DNA of 64,000 bases from positions 623,290-687,289 of the forward strand of contig JAPWJZ010000008.1 in NCBI GenBank assembly GCA_028283745.1, given 5' to 3'. The translations under genes were made by a program, and so were the position numbers. Of the stretch, positions 22,860 through 32,007 are shown in pieces; the first letter of the stretch is position 1; each line of letters begins with the position of its first letter. This DNA is from Micavibrio sp. Its GTDB lineage: Bacteria > Pseudomonadota > Alphaproteobacteria > Micavibrionales > UBA2020. Below the pieces are notes generated by a model. That model searched no databases, was not told the DNA's origin, and was given only the letters and a program-made list of their open reading frames with translations.

Positions 22860-23975
22860 ATGACGGATACGCCGGAGACAAAAAAAGCACCTGCGCACTT
22901 CTTCAAGCCGGCATGGCAGGCACACCGCGAAATTCTTGTTTTCGGCGTGGTCTTTTCGGCTTTGTCGATGGTGTATACGCTGCTGCTCGGCACGCCGCTG
23001 GCGGAATGCATTGTGCTTGTTTATGGCCTTATGGGTATTTTTGCGGCGGTCTATGCTTTCCTTGGCGCGGCTTACGGCATTATTTACCTGCGTGAATTTG
23101 CAAGATGCCTCCATGCCCAGAAAAACCTTATCCGTGCCTTTCTTGATGCGGGGGACATAACGGGTAAGCGCGCGGGCGCTTACGTTTCCGGTCCCGTTTT
23201 TGCCTATGGCATGATGGGGCTGGTGGCTATTTTGCCGGTTATTTTTCTGCTGGCCTACAAATCGCTGGTGCCGTTTGTGCATCCCTACGCATGGGACCAG
23301 GTTTTTTCAAGCTGGGATTACGCGCTGCATTTTGGCCATTACCCCAGCGAAATTATTGGCAGCTTCATCGACAGCATGAACGCGGGCAAGGTCATGGATT
23401 TGACCTACGGCAGCTGGTTCGTCGCCATGTTCGGCACCTGCGGCTTTGTGCTGTTCATCGACCGGCAGGTGCATCGCCGCATGCGCTTTGTCTGGAGCTT
23501 TTTGCTGGCATGGATCATCGGCGGCTGCTTAATGGCGGAATGGCTTTCCTGCGTCGGCCCGCTGTTTTACCACCAGTTCTACCCCGATATGGCGGATATT
23601 TATAAACCGCTGGTTGACCGCTTGACGCGCGTCGATGCCGAACAGGGCCTTGCCGTTTTCAGCCACCGCCAGCTGATTGTGGACTGGACGCTGAACGACA
23701 GGCATATCGACCCCAATACCCTTGCCGCCATGCCCAGCATCCACGTATGGATTGCGTGGCTGATGATGCTGTACTGGCGCGAGGTTTCCCCGCGATTGTT
23801 CGTACTGTCGCTCATTTTCTGCACCATGATTTTTATGAGCACCGTTTACCTTGGCATCCATTACGCCGTCGATGGTTATGCTTCAATCGCCCTCATGACG
23901 CCCATGTGGTGGATTATTGGCAGGCTGCTTGACCGGCGCTATAGCCGTATTGAACGTCTGGCAGATGCGCCTTAA
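22860..23975 (+). CDS. PAP2/Aur1-like phosphatase or phosphotransferase, membrane
   Basis: A 371-residue polytopic inner-membrane protein with about seven helices. Near the C-terminus it carries the PAP2 signature: PSIHVWIAWL (residues about 294-303) and YLGIHYAVDGY about 30 residues on, supplying the two His and the Asp of the catalytic triad, in the arrangement of the Aur1/Ipt1-type subgroup. Such enzymes dephosphorylate lipids or transfer lipid head groups. It starts 8 bp after the GspF-like stop and ends 3 bp before the convergent kdpE. Its lipid substrate is not identifiable. Confidence 0.85.
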   Translation: MTDTPETKKAPAHFFKPAWQAHREILVFGVVFSALSMVYTLLLGTPLAECIVLVYGLMGIFAAVYAFLGAAYGIIYLREFARCLHAQKNLIRAFLDAGDITGKRAGAYVSGPVFAYGMMGLVAILPVIFLLAYKSLVPFVHPYAWDQVFSSWDYALHFGHYPSEIIGSFIDSMNAGKVMDLTYGSWFVAMFGTCGFVLFIDRQVHRRMRFVWSFLLAWIIGGCLMAEWLSCVGPLFYHQFYPDMADIYKPLVDRLTRVDAEQGLAVFSHRQLIVDWTLNDRHIDPNTLAAMPSIHVWIAWLMMLYWREVSPRLFVLSLIFCTMIFMSTVYLGIHYAVDGYASIALMTPMWWIIGRLLDRRYSRIERLADAP

Positions 23976-23978
23976 CGC

Positions 23979-24674
23979 TTATTTATCTTCCACCAGCCGG
24001 TAACCAATGCCGGGTTCGGTAAAAATATAGGTGGGGTTCAGCGGGTTATCGCCCAGCTTCTGGCGCAGGCGCTGAATATAAATGCGCAGGTAATGGTCGT
24101 TCTCTTCCGAATTGCGGCCCCAGACATCGCGCAGCATTTCGCTGTGCGTCACAACCTGCCCCGCCTTGCGCGCCAGCAGCGACAGCAGGTCGTATTCCGT
24201 TGGCGTCAGGCGAATTTCCGTCCCCTTCATGCTGGCTTTGCGGCGCGAAAGGTCGAGGGATAAATCCTTGTGGTTATAAACATTCTCCAGCATCTGTTCC
24301 CGCCGGCTGTGGTGGCGCAGCGCAACCTTGATGCGGGCGACAAGCTCCTGAATGCCAAAGGGCTTGGTTAAATAATCATCCGCGCCGGTTTCAAGCGCTT
24401 CCACCTTTTCCGCTTCCTGGTCGCGGGCGGAAAGGACGATGATGGGCATGCGGCTCCATTCCCGCATGCGGCGGATGACTTCCTTGCCGTCCATGTCGGG
24501 AAGGCCAAGGTCCAGCACCAGCACGTCCGGCGGGTGGGCGGTGCTTATTTTAAGCGCGTCAAGCCCGCTGCGGGCAACATCCACGCGGTAATCAAGGCCG
24601 GTTAATGACGCTTCAAGGAAGCGGCTGATTTCCGGCTCATCCTCGACAATAAGAATATGCGGTTTATCGGGCAT
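23979..24674 (-). CDS. kdpE: Response regulator KdpE (OmpR family)
   Basis: A 231-residue OmpR-type regulator: receiver domain with the acidic pair in VEDE, the phospho-acceptor Asp in LVLDLGLPDMDG and the Lys of LTKPFG, then a winged-helix domain with LTPTEYDLLSLLARKAG and the YIQRLRQKLG recognition segment typical of KdpE. ATG 24674 lies 2 bp after the kinase stop, behind GGAAGC. It is the last gene of the kup-kdpD-kdpE unit. In most bacteria KdpE controls kdpFABC; no kdp pump genes are in the window, so kup may be the local target. Confidence 0.92.
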   Translation of the reverse strand: MPDKPHILIVEDEPEISRFLEASLTGLDYRVDVARSGLDALKISTAHPPDVLVLDLGLPDMDGKEVIRRMREWSRMPIIVLSARDQEAEKVEALETGADDYLTKPFGIQELVARIKVALRHHSRREQMLENVYNHKDLSLDLSRRKASMKGTEIRLTPTEYDLLSLLARKAGQVVTHSEMLRDVWGRNSEENDHYLRIYIQRLRQKLGDNPLNPTYIFTEPGIGYRLVEDK

Positions 24675-24676
24675 GG

Positions 24677-26125
24677 TTATGCTTCCGTTTCTGGCGGCAG
24701 GGTCAGGGCAGGGGGCAGCTCCACCACAAAGCGCGCGCCGCCTTCCTTGCGGTTGGCGGCGTAAATAATGCCGTGGTGGGCGGTGACAATGGCATGGCAA
24801 ATCGCAAGGCCCAGCCCCGCGCCCTTGCCCGCGCCCTGCGACAGGGTGACGAACTTGTTGAAAATATCGCGCTCCCGCCCTGCGGGAATGCCGGCGCCGC
24901 CATCTGCCACCGTCAGGCACAGGCTGCCTTCACGCATGTAGGCGCCAAGCTCTATCTGCGTGCCGGGGGCTGTGTGGCGGGCGGCGTTTTCCAGCAGGTT
25001 TTGCAGCAGCTGGCTAATCAGCAGGCCATCCATGCGCACGAAGGGCAGGTGGCCTTCCACCCGCAGCGATAGCGTATGGCTGGCAAGGGCGCTGGCGGCG
25101 GCGGTAACCGCGCTGCCGATAATTTCGGCAGGTTCATAGGCGCGCATGTTGAGGCGGATATTTTCGCCCTCCATGCGCGTTACATCCAGCAGGTTCGATA
25201 CCATGCGGGTCAGACGTGCCGATTCCTGATGGATGGATTTTAACAGCGGCTCGCTGCCCGACTTCTGCATCAGTGTTTCTGCCGCGCCGGAAATGGCGGC
25301 AAGCGGGCTGCGCAGGTCATGCGAGACGGAGCTGAGCAGAACGCTTCGTGCCTTTTCCTTCTCTGCAATAATTTTGGCATTTTCAGCCGCGCTGGCGGTT
25401 TCGATGCGCTCAAGCGCCGCGCCCAGCAGCCCCGCGCAGGTCTCAAGCAGGCGCGTTTTTTCGGGCGGCGGTTCTTTGCCGGTAATAGCAAGGTGGCCAA
25501 AGTTATGCTGCGCGCCCGCGACCGCGTAATGGGGGCGTGCGGCGGGCGTATCTTGCCGCACGGTTGCGGCAATGCCCAGCTTTTCCGACAGGTGGCGCAG
25601 CAGGCACGCCGTCATGGCATCGTGCGATGTTGCGGCGGCAAGGTCGCGGGTCAGTTCATACAAGACCAGTGCATATTCTTCGCGTTGCTGCGAAATAAGC
25701 ACCTGCTCCCGCAGCCGCGCCGCCAGCGTTGAAATAACGATGCAGGCAAGGAACATAACCGTAAACGTCAGCCAGTAGGATGAATTATAAAAGTTGAAGC
25801 TGTACAGCGGCTCGACAAAAAAATAGTTGAAGGCGCTGACCGCCAGTGCGGAATAGAAAACCGCCGCCCCGCGGCCCAGCCCGGCCGCAATCGCCACTGC
25901 GCCGACCAGATAGACCATGATGATGTCCATGGGCGTGAACATGGGCCGCAGCGCGTGGCAGCTGACGGTCAGCATCGCCACCAGCGCGGCGGAAAGGGCA
26001 TAGCCCTGCCAGCGGTTTTGCAGCCCTGTTATTGTGGCGTTGGTCTTCATGGGGAGGACTGTATACCCCGCAAGCGCCCTGCGGCAAGGTGGTGAATAAG
26101 GGGCTGGAAACACATGGTTATTCAT
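24677..26125 (-). CDS. Short KdpD-like sensor histidine kinase
   Basis: A 482-residue kinase equal to the C-terminal half of KdpD: a DUF4118 block with four membrane helices (about 43-135), a GAF-like region, the H box with H269 in SSVSHDLRSPL, the N box QNLLENAARHT, and ATP motifs DGGAGIP and GAGLGLAI. The N-terminal KdpD sensor and Usp domains of the standard protein of about 900 residues are absent. The ATG at 26125 overlaps the kup stop (ATGA), pointing to coupled translation; ATG 26050 is an alternative start. Genetic linkage to kup suggests control of potassium uptake. Confidence 0.88.
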   Translation of the reverse strand: MNNHVFPAPYSPPCRRALAGYTVLPMKTNATITGLQNRWQGYALSAALVAMLTVSCHALRPMFTPMDIIMVYLVGAVAIAAGLGRGAAVFYSALAVSAFNYFFVEPLYSFNFYNSSYWLTFTVMFLACIVISTLAARLREQVLISQQREEYALVLYELTRDLAAATSHDAMTACLLRHLSEKLGIAATVRQDTPAARPHYAVAGAQHNFGHLAITGKEPPPEKTRLLETCAGLLGAALERIETASAAENAKIIAEKEKARSVLLSSVSHDLRSPLAAISGAAETLMQKSGSEPLLKSIHQESARLTRMVSNLLDVTRMEGENIRLNMRAYEPAEIIGSAVTAAASALASHTLSLRVEGHLPFVRMDGLLISQLLQNLLENAARHTAPGTQIELGAYMREGSLCLTVADGGAGIPAGRERDIFNKFVTLSQGAGKGAGLGLAICHAIVTAHHGIIYAANRKEGGARFVVELPPALTLPPETEA

Positions 26126-28059
26126 ATCAGCACATGGCGTCCGATCTCAATCACGCGGCCGACGGGCAGTTTATAAAAATCAGTCGGTTCCGCCGCGTGC
26201 TTGCTGAGCCAGATGTAAATTACATCCTGCCATGCGGGCAGGCCGTATTTTGAGTTCGCCTTTAAGGACCGGCGGGACAGGAACAAAGACGTTTCCGACC
26301 ATGTGAAGTGAATGCCGGTGGCGGCGGCATCGCGGTTCAGGTTCATCAGCTCCGTCTGCACATCCGGCGTTTCCTGAAAGCCGAAGCGCAGCAGCACGGT
26401 ACTGAAGTTGGCGGCAGGGTGGGCGATGATGGCGCGGTCGCCATGCCCCACATACGGTATCGGTTCAATCTTTACGGTCAGAATAATGTTTTTGTCGTGC
26501 AGCACGTTGTTGTGGCGCATGTTCTGCAGCAATGCGGCCGGTGTGCGGTCGGCATCCGCCGCGAAAAATATGGCGGTGCCGTGCGTGGCGCGGAGCCGCG
26601 GGTAGGTGGTTGCGTATTCGGCAATAAACCTTTCCAGCTTCATTTCACGTTTGCGCGCGCGGCTGTTGATGATGAAAGAGCCTTTAATCCATGTCCACAT
26701 CACCAGCATCAGCGTCGCTGCCATGGCAAGGGGCAGCCAGCCGCCTTCCAGCACCTTCAGCATGTTGGAGGCGAGAAACACAAGGTCAATGACAAGGAAC
26801 GGCCCCACCAGCAGCGCTGCCGCCCACACCGGCCAGCCCCACAGTTCCCACACAATAAAGAACGTCATGATCGCCGTCAGCACCATGGTGCCGGTGACGC
26901 TGATGCCATAGGCCGCCGCCATGGCGCTTGAGGACTTGAACAGCAGCACGAGGATGATAACGCCGGTCATCAAAAGCCAGTTCACCTGCGGCAGGTAAAT
27001 CTGGCCCGAATGTTCCGCCGACGTATGGCGAATGGCCATGCGCGGCAGCAGCCCGAGGTTGATGGCCTGACGGGTAAGGGAATATGCGCCGGTAATCACC
27101 GCCTGGCTGGCAATGATGGTGGCAAAGGTTGAAATAATCACCAGCGGCAGCATCCAGAAACCGGAAACCATTTTGAAGAACGGGTTATCTGCCGTTGTCG
27201 GGTCCGCCATCACCAGTGCGCCCTGACCCAGATAGTTGAGCGCAAGGCAGGGGAAGACGAACCACAGCCATGCCGCCTGAATGGGCTTGCGACCAAAGTG
27301 TCCGAGGTCTGCATACAAGGCCTCAGCGCCTGTCACGGCAAGGAAGATGGAGCCCAGCACGAAGAACGACGCGTCGCCATGGCTGAACAGAAAGGATAAG
27401 GCGTAATAGGGGTTCAGCGCCTTCAGCATGGGCGGGTAATCTGCAATGTGCTGCAGGCCCGTTGCGGCCAGCACGCCAAACCAGACAAGGGTGATAGGGC
27501 CGAACAGGGTGGATACTTTATCCGTCCCCTTTGACTGGAAATAGAACAGCGCCAGAATAATGCCAATGGTAATGGGCACGACATAGGGCGTGAAGGCGGG
27601 CGTTGCAATCTCCAGCCCCTCGACGGCGGAAAGGACGGAGAGGGCGGGGGTTAAAATGCCATCGCCATAAAACAGCGCCGCACCCGCAAGGCCGATGAAC
27701 AGGAAGGCCGTGGTGTTGCGGTAAAGAATGGTGCGCACCAGCGCCATAAGGGCGAGGGTGCCGCCTTCACCATGGTTATCCACCTTCAGCAAAATGCTTA
27801 CGTACTTCACCGTCACAATCAACGTGAGCGACCAGAGGATGAGGGAGACGATGCCCAGCACATCGCCCAGCAGCGCAACTGCGCCGGCCGGTGTAATGGC
27901 ATGCAGCGATTCACGGAAGGCATAAATGGGGCTGGTGCCAATGTCGCCATAGACAACGCCAATCGCCCCCATCGTCAGCTTCCACATATGTGAATTTTCG
28001 TGCGGCGGCGCCGCGAGCGGGGCAATAAGGGTTTCGGGTTTGGCGGTGGCGGTTTGCAT
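26122..28059 (-). CDS. kup: Potassium uptake protein Kup (KUP/HAK/KT family)
   Basis: A 645-residue proton-coupled potassium importer. The diagnostic start GAIGVVYGDIGTSPIYAFRE (residues 32-51) is followed by twelve predicted membrane helices and a cytosolic C-terminal domain of about 170 residues. Full length for the family (E. coli 622). RBS AAAGG precedes ATG 28059. It is the first gene of an operon with the short KdpD kinase and KdpE, an arrangement that couples this transporter, rather than KdpFABC, to a Kdp-type sensor. Confidence 0.96.
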   Translation of the reverse strand: MQTATAKPETLIAPLAAPPHENSHMWKLTMGAIGVVYGDIGTSPIYAFRESLHAITPAGAVALLGDVLGIVSLILWSLTLIVTVKYVSILLKVDNHGEGGTLALMALVRTILYRNTTAFLFIGLAGAALFYGDGILTPALSVLSAVEGLEIATPAFTPYVVPITIGIILALFYFQSKGTDKVSTLFGPITLVWFGVLAATGLQHIADYPPMLKALNPYYALSFLFSHGDASFFVLGSIFLAVTGAEALYADLGHFGRKPIQAAWLWFVFPCLALNYLGQGALVMADPTTADNPFFKMVSGFWMLPLVIISTFATIIASQAVITGAYSLTRQAINLGLLPRMAIRHTSAEHSGQIYLPQVNWLLMTGVIILVLLFKSSSAMAAAYGISVTGTMVLTAIMTFFIVWELWGWPVWAAALLVGPFLVIDLVFLASNMLKVLEGGWLPLAMAATLMLVMWTWIKGSFIINSRARKREMKLERFIAEYATTYPRLRATHGTAIFFAADADRTPAALLQNMRHNNVLHDKNIILTVKIEPIPYVGHGDRAIIAHPAANFSTVLLRFGFQETPDVQTELMNLNRDAAATGIHFTWSETSLFLSRRSLKANSKYGLPAWQDVIYIWLSKHAAEPTDFYKLPVGRVIEIGRHVLI

Positions 28060-28183
28060 GGATTTGGCCTTTCAGGGGGGTATAACCCTATTATCGGCCG
28101 CAGGCTCCGCGCGGGGGTGTAAAAAGGCTGTAAAAAATCAATTTATGCTGCAAATTCAGGCGGGTTGTTAGGGCCGCGGGTAT

Positions 28184-28219
28184 AAAAAAACGGCGCCGTT
28201 TAACGGGCGCCGTTTTTTT
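28184..28219 (-). terminator. Bidirectional intrinsic terminator
   Basis: AAAAAAACGGCGCC (28184-28197) pairs fully with GGCGCCGTTTTTTT (28206-28219) around an 8-nt loop. It lies 18 bp after the stop of the minus-strand lipoprotein gene (28238) and can also stop plus-strand transcription before kup. Confidence 0.9.
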
Positions 28220-28237
28220 GTAGCAGGTATAAAACGC

Positions 28238-28861
28238 TTACTGCGCTTTGGGCGCGGCGGGTTTTGCCGGCTTGTATTTCGGTGCGTCAAGGTTGGTAAC
28301 GCCGACGACATAATAATCGGTGCGTGATTTGCATTCGTCATGGTGGACGACCTGGTTGTATTGCAGGCTTACCTTATAACCATCGCGCATGGCGTTCTGA
28401 ACTTTTTTCACGATGTCCTTGCGGCCTTTGCCGACGGAGAAGGCAAAGGCGTTGGAAGCGGTGCTTTTGCCATCCACGCCGACGGAGTTGTTGGCGACGG
28501 TGTTATCCATCGACATCTCGCCTTCCCAGTTTTTGCAGGCTTCAAGGTCATCACCCTGCAGGCGCAGCGGGCTGCTCTTGAACGAGAATTTCGTGACATG
28601 GCCGACGCGCTCGCCGTTGGAGAAGGTGCGCTCATCAACTGCGGGCTCGGTGGGCTTGTCTTCTTTTGCAGGGGCGACAACCGCAGGTGCTGCAATGGTG
28701 GTGGTGGTGGCAGGCTGGGTGGCGGCGGGCGCGGCAGCGGTTTGTGTTGCGGCGGCGGGCGCTTTTTGCGGCGTGTTGTCCTGGTGCTTCTGGTCACAGC
28801 CAGCGGTAAAAAGTGCGAAGGTGGTGCAAAGCAAAACGGCTTTAAGATTGTTGCGGCTCAT
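28238..28861 (-). CDS. Putative lipoprotein with Ala/Pro/Thr-rich linker
   Basis: A 207-residue protein with a lipobox (FTAGC, lipidated Cys 22) after a short hydrophobic signal. Residues about 30-75 are an Ala/Thr/Pro-rich, probably flexible linker, followed by a C-terminal domain of about 120 residues of unknown family with two cysteines (ACKNW; DECKS), and a Pro/Ala/Lys tail. It has a near-consensus promoter upstream and a terminator right after it, so it is transcribed alone. Sorting to the inner or outer membrane is not clear; Asp follows the Cys (CDQK), which in enterobacteria favours inner-membrane retention. Confidence 0.8.
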   Translation of the reverse strand: MSRNNLKAVLLCTTFALFTAGCDQKHQDNTPQKAPAAATQTAAAPAATQPATTTTIAAPAVVAPAKEDKPTEPAVDERTFSNGERVGHVTKFSFKSSPLRLQGDDLEACKNWEGEMSMDNTVANNSVGVDGKSTASNAFAFSVGKGRKDIVKKVQNAMRDGYKVSLQYNQVVHHDECKSRTDYYVVGVTNLDAPKYKPAKPAAPKAQ

Positions 28862-28915
28862 TGTTTAATACCCTCTGTGCGGTCATGTGTTATGAATTCT
28901 TATGTATTGCCTGCC

Positions 28916-28944
28916 TTTATATCCGGACCTTTTGTATATGTCAA
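28916..28944 (-). promoter_or_regulatory. Consensus sigma-70 promoter for the lipoprotein gene
   Basis: Minus strand TTGACA (28944-28939), 17 bp, TATAAA (28921-28916). Predicted transcript start near 28909, giving a leader of about 48 nt to ATG 28861. Confidence 0.75.
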
Positions 28945-29030
28945 ATTGATGTTTAATTATTGTTTATTATCAATTAATTGATGGCCATACGGCGGCGCAA
29001 TAAAGAATCGTTTTTATATCCCCTAATAAT

Positions 29031-29060
29031 TTGACATAAATAAAAATCGCGTGATATAAC
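29031..29060 (+). promoter_or_regulatory. Sigma-70 promoter for the 29105 gene
   Basis: TTGACA (29031-29036), 18 bp, TATAAC (29055-29060), 44 bp upstream of the ATG at 29105. It diverges from the lipoprotein promoter about 90 bp away. Confidence 0.7.
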
Positions 29061-29104
29061 CATATGGCTCATGGCAGCTTTTCCTTGTGGAGTTTACCTC
29101 GTAA

Positions 29105-29962
29105 ATGACAACGCAATATTTCAAGAAACTCGGACGCACCACCGCGCTGGCCGTGGCCTTCGCCCTTAGCGCCGCTGCAGGTCAGCAGGCCTTCGCGCAA
29201 AATGCGACGCCCGCCTATAGCGATGTTGCCCACCGCATGGATGCGCTGGCCGACATCAGCAAACAAATTCAAATGACCAAGCACACGCAAGACGTGCTGG
29301 GCCTGCCGCAGAACACTGCCGAAATTAACGACCTGAAGCAGTCGCTGAAAAAAGCGGCCGACATTACCGCGCCGCGCATTTTGCTTACGCCCGGCCTGAC
29401 CGCGCAGGAAACGCAGACCCTGATCGACCAATACGCCGATAAAGTCGGCCCGCTGCCCGAGTACCTTGCGAAAGTGAACCACAAGACCAAGCTTGTGAAT
29501 GTCTGCACCGAAGAACTTATCCCGCCGGATGATACTTATACTGTCGCCCTTGCAAGCTCGATTGCCAATTGCGTTGCCGGTAAAAAACTGGCGGATACGC
29601 CCGCGACGGCGCCGGCCACCGCACCCCTGGAAAAACCCGTTCAAAAAGTTGAAGCGCCGGCACCGGTTGTGCCTGCCGCACCTGTGACATCGGCTTCGAC
29701 ACCCGCAAACATTCCCGCAGCCATTCCGGCGCCCAAAACGCCTGCATCCGCCACCAAAACATCCGATATTTCCAAGCTGGCCACGCCGGTAAACCTCGGC
29801 ATCGCGTTTGGTGCGGCGGTATTGCTGCTGGGCGGCGGCGCCTTCGGCATCAGCCGCATGCGCAAAAAACCGGCAGCCGCCGCGAATGATGCAGCGCCCG
29901 CCAATATTGGCGCGGTGCAGAACGACACGCCGCCCAAGCCCATCAGAAAATTTGATCTTTAA
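29105..29962 (+). CDS. Hypothetical exported protein with C-terminal membrane anchor
   Basis: A 285-residue protein with a signal peptide (cleavage near QQAFAQ, residue 31), a helical domain (about 35-160) with two Cys (VCTEE and NCVAGK) that may form a disulfide, an Ala/Pro/Thr-rich stretch (about 165-220), one membrane helix (about 232-252) and a short basic tail with a Pro-rich end. This is a type I topology: domain outside, tail inside. No family recognised. It has its own strong promoter and is followed 32 bp later by another unknown gene on the same strand. Confidence 0.78.
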   Translation: MTTQYFKKLGRTTALAVAFALSAAAGQQAFAQNATPAYSDVAHRMDALADISKQIQMTKHTQDVLGLPQNTAEINDLKQSLKKAADITAPRILLTPGLTAQETQTLIDQYADKVGPLPEYLAKVNHKTKLVNVCTEELIPPDDTYTVALASSIANCVAGKKLADTPATAPATAPLEKPVQKVEAPAPVVPAAPVTSASTPANIPAAIPAPKTPASATKTSDISKLATPVNLGIAFGAAVLLLGGGAFGISRMRKKPAAAANDAAPANIGAVQNDTPPKPIRKFDL

Positions 29963-29994
29963 TTTTTCAACCTTTTTTATATTCCGGATAAATC

Positions 29995-30756
29995 ATGCCC
30001 GCACAAAAACCCGAAGTTAAATTTGCCCTGCAATTCCCGCAAGGCGACATCCTCTGCATGAAAAGCGACAGCATCGGCAGCAACAATAACAGCATTGGCG
30101 GCGTGTACTTCCAGCCCAAAGACAGCGCCGAAGCTTTTATGGTCTGGGGCGAGCGCAAGGAACTGTTCGGCAAAAATGCCATCACTGTAGGCCTTGACCG
30201 CGAAACCGGTGCGGGCGGCTATAGCGTCGTCTACGAATTCAACGATACCGGCGCGCTGACGGATGCACGCCTTGTGTCAAAAACCGAAACCCTGCGCGGC
30301 ACGCTGGCGGATGATAAAACCGTCGCGTCCCTAAACGCCGCGCTACAGCAGGATGCCATCAAGCTTTACAAGCGCGAAGATACCGCGCTGACCAAGGTCT
30401 TCAACGTCGCCAGCTTCCCGGATGGTAAATTGCTCATCCAGCTGTTCAACCGCAACGAGCTTTATATCGGGACCCCCGGCAATTACGCCAAGGTGGATGC
30501 AAGTCTTGCGGTGCAGGGCGGCAACAGCATGTACTACAGAACGCCGGATGGCGGCAGCATTGACCTGCCCTACAGCTACGGCGGCCCCGGCCGCAACGAC
30601 GTCCCCACCTTCAAAGGCGAAGAACTGAAGTACCTGAACGTGGAAAGCGGCGCAGACCCGGCAAAGTTCGGCCTGCAGCTTGACGGGGGCGTAAAGCATC
30701 TCGACCCGTTCTCCCCGCAGCTGAAAAGCTCAGCGCCGAAACCGCCGAAGCTCTAA
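29995..30756 (+). CDS. Hypothetical protein, no signal peptide
   Basis: A 253-residue soluble-looking protein starting MPAQKPEVKFALQFPQGD, with many predicted strands and a Pro/Lys-rich end. No motif or family is recognised. A GGATAAATC lies before the ATG. It probably shares a transcript with the membrane-anchored protein upstream. Its codon use matches the surrounding genes, so it is likely real. Confidence 0.7.
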   Translation: MPAQKPEVKFALQFPQGDILCMKSDSIGSNNNSIGGVYFQPKDSAEAFMVWGERKELFGKNAITVGLDRETGAGGYSVVYEFNDTGALTDARLVSKTETLRGTLADDKTVASLNAALQQDAIKLYKREDTALTKVFNVASFPDGKLLIQLFNRNELYIGTPGNYAKVDASLAVQGGNSMYYRTPDGGSIDLPYSYGGPGRNDVPTFKGEELKYLNVESGADPAKFGLQLDGGVKHLDPFSPQLKSSAPKPPKL

Positions 30757-30763
30757 GCATTGT

Positions 30764-31492
30764 TTAGCTGATCAGCAATAACCGCGGCAGCCGGCCTTCA
30801 ACGGTGGCTGGCGCCCGGTGAATGCACGGTGGCACGGGGCAATTCGGGTATTCAATCGCAATGCGCCACAAGTTGCCAAAGCCGAATGATATCGGCGTTG
30901 CGCCCGCCGCTGCGGCATAATGCAGGTCATAGCAGTTTTCCGCCAGATATTCCTCAAAACTTCCGCCCATTCCTTCGCGCTCGAATTCCTGCAGCAGTGC
31001 TGCGCGCGTGGCGGGAATATCCACGTGGCGTGTCGCTTCTTCATTGCGCACAAGTTCGCTTGCGGCCTGGTTATAGCTGCACAGGTACGTATCCGCCACA
31101 ATCGGCGCGCGGTCGGCATGGTAGGAATATACGTCGGTCGGCACAATCTGGGCTGCATCATCGCGCTGGTAGCGCGGCACGCATTCAAGGCTTGGCTGCA
31201 GGTTTTGCCCGCGCATCAGCTGCAAATCCGCCGCCAGCGTATCTGCCGCCAGCAGGCCCGCCGCGCCTAGACGCGGGCGCAGGCCGGCGACAGATTCTTC
31301 ATCAAGCGAGGTCACATCATCCTCCCCCGCAAAGCACGCCGCAATCTCGTCAAAATCCCCTGCCAATTGCCGCGGCCAGCACAGCGCATTGACGGTGGGG
31401 CCAAAGCGATAGGCGACAAGCTCCTCAAAGCTGCGGACAACTTTAATGCGCGGGTAGTCTGCGGGCAGGGCAGGGGGAAGGGGCTGTGGCAC
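30764..31492 (-). CDS. Hypothetical protein with HxD and distal His
   Basis: A 242-residue protein. The middle holds YSYHADRAPIVADTYLCSYNQ, with an HxD, and about 100 residues later PPCIHRAP. This layout recalls the facial triad (HxD...H) of 2-oxoglutarate/iron dioxygenases and of DUF1826-like proteins, but strands around it are not clear enough for a firm call. The N-terminus is Pro-rich. It is 5 bp downstream of the cupin stop on the same strand, so they are probably an operon. Confidence 0.65.
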   Translation of the reverse strand: MPQPLPPALPADYPRIKVVRSFEELVAYRFGPTVNALCWPRQLAGDFDEIAACFAGEDDVTSLDEESVAGLRPRLGAAGLLAADTLAADLQLMRGQNLQPSLECVPRYQRDDAAQIVPTDVYSYHADRAPIVADTYLCSYNQAASELVRNEEATRHVDIPATRAALLQEFEREGMGGSFEEYLAENCYDLHYAAAAGATPISFGFGNLWRIAIEYPNCPVPPCIHRAPATVEGRLPRLLLIS

Positions 31493-31497
31493 CTAGC

Positions 31498-31941
31498 TTA
31501 CACGGGCCAGGATACGGCTTTTTCGGGGATGATGGCATCGCCCATGTTGCACTGGTTCAATGATCCTTCGCGCACCTGCATGACAAGATAGGTCATGACT
31601 TCCGCACCATTATTGCGCCAGATGCGGTCGACGCCGGTGGCCACGCGCACAACGTCGCCTTCGGCAACATCAAAGGTTTCACCATCAATCTGCATCTGCC
31701 CCTTGCCGGACAGGAAAATATAAACTTCCTCGTTTTCCTTGTGGCTGTGGTGGATGGGCATGCTTTCACCCGGTGCGTAGCTGTTAATGGAAATCTGGCA
31801 GCCGGTCAGCTGCAGCTGGTCCTGCAAAAACATCTTGCCCATGATGGTGCCATGCCCCGGCGCCTCGAAGGACTTTTCCGACCAGCCCGAAAGTTTGCCG
31901 GTGCTGAGTTTTGAGTAGGCTTTGGATGCGGCTTTGGACAT
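31498..31941 (-). CDS. Cupin domain protein
   Basis: A 147-residue single-domain cupin. Motif 1 is IHHSHKENEEVYIFLSGKG with H65, H67 and E71 as metal ligands; motif 2 (EGDVVRVATGVDRIW) lacks the usual His at the expected place, so the metal site may be incomplete. Cupins of this size are often small-molecule binding proteins or isomerases. It lies upstream of the HxD protein and near puuAB; in enterobacteria the puu regulator has a cupin domain, but this protein has no HTH. Confidence 0.85.
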   Translation of the reverse strand: MSKAASKAYSKLSTGKLSGWSEKSFEAPGHGTIMGKMFLQDQLQLTGCQISINSYAPGESMPIHHSHKENEEVYIFLSGKGQMQIDGETFDVAEGDVVRVATGVDRIWRNNGAEVMTYLVMQVREGSLNQCNMGDAIIPEKAVSWPV

Positions 31942-32007
31942 GCGAATACCTTCCTTGAAATGAACGTCTCAACGTTTTTGAATAGCTGCTGGTAATTTTT
32001 AGAAAAA

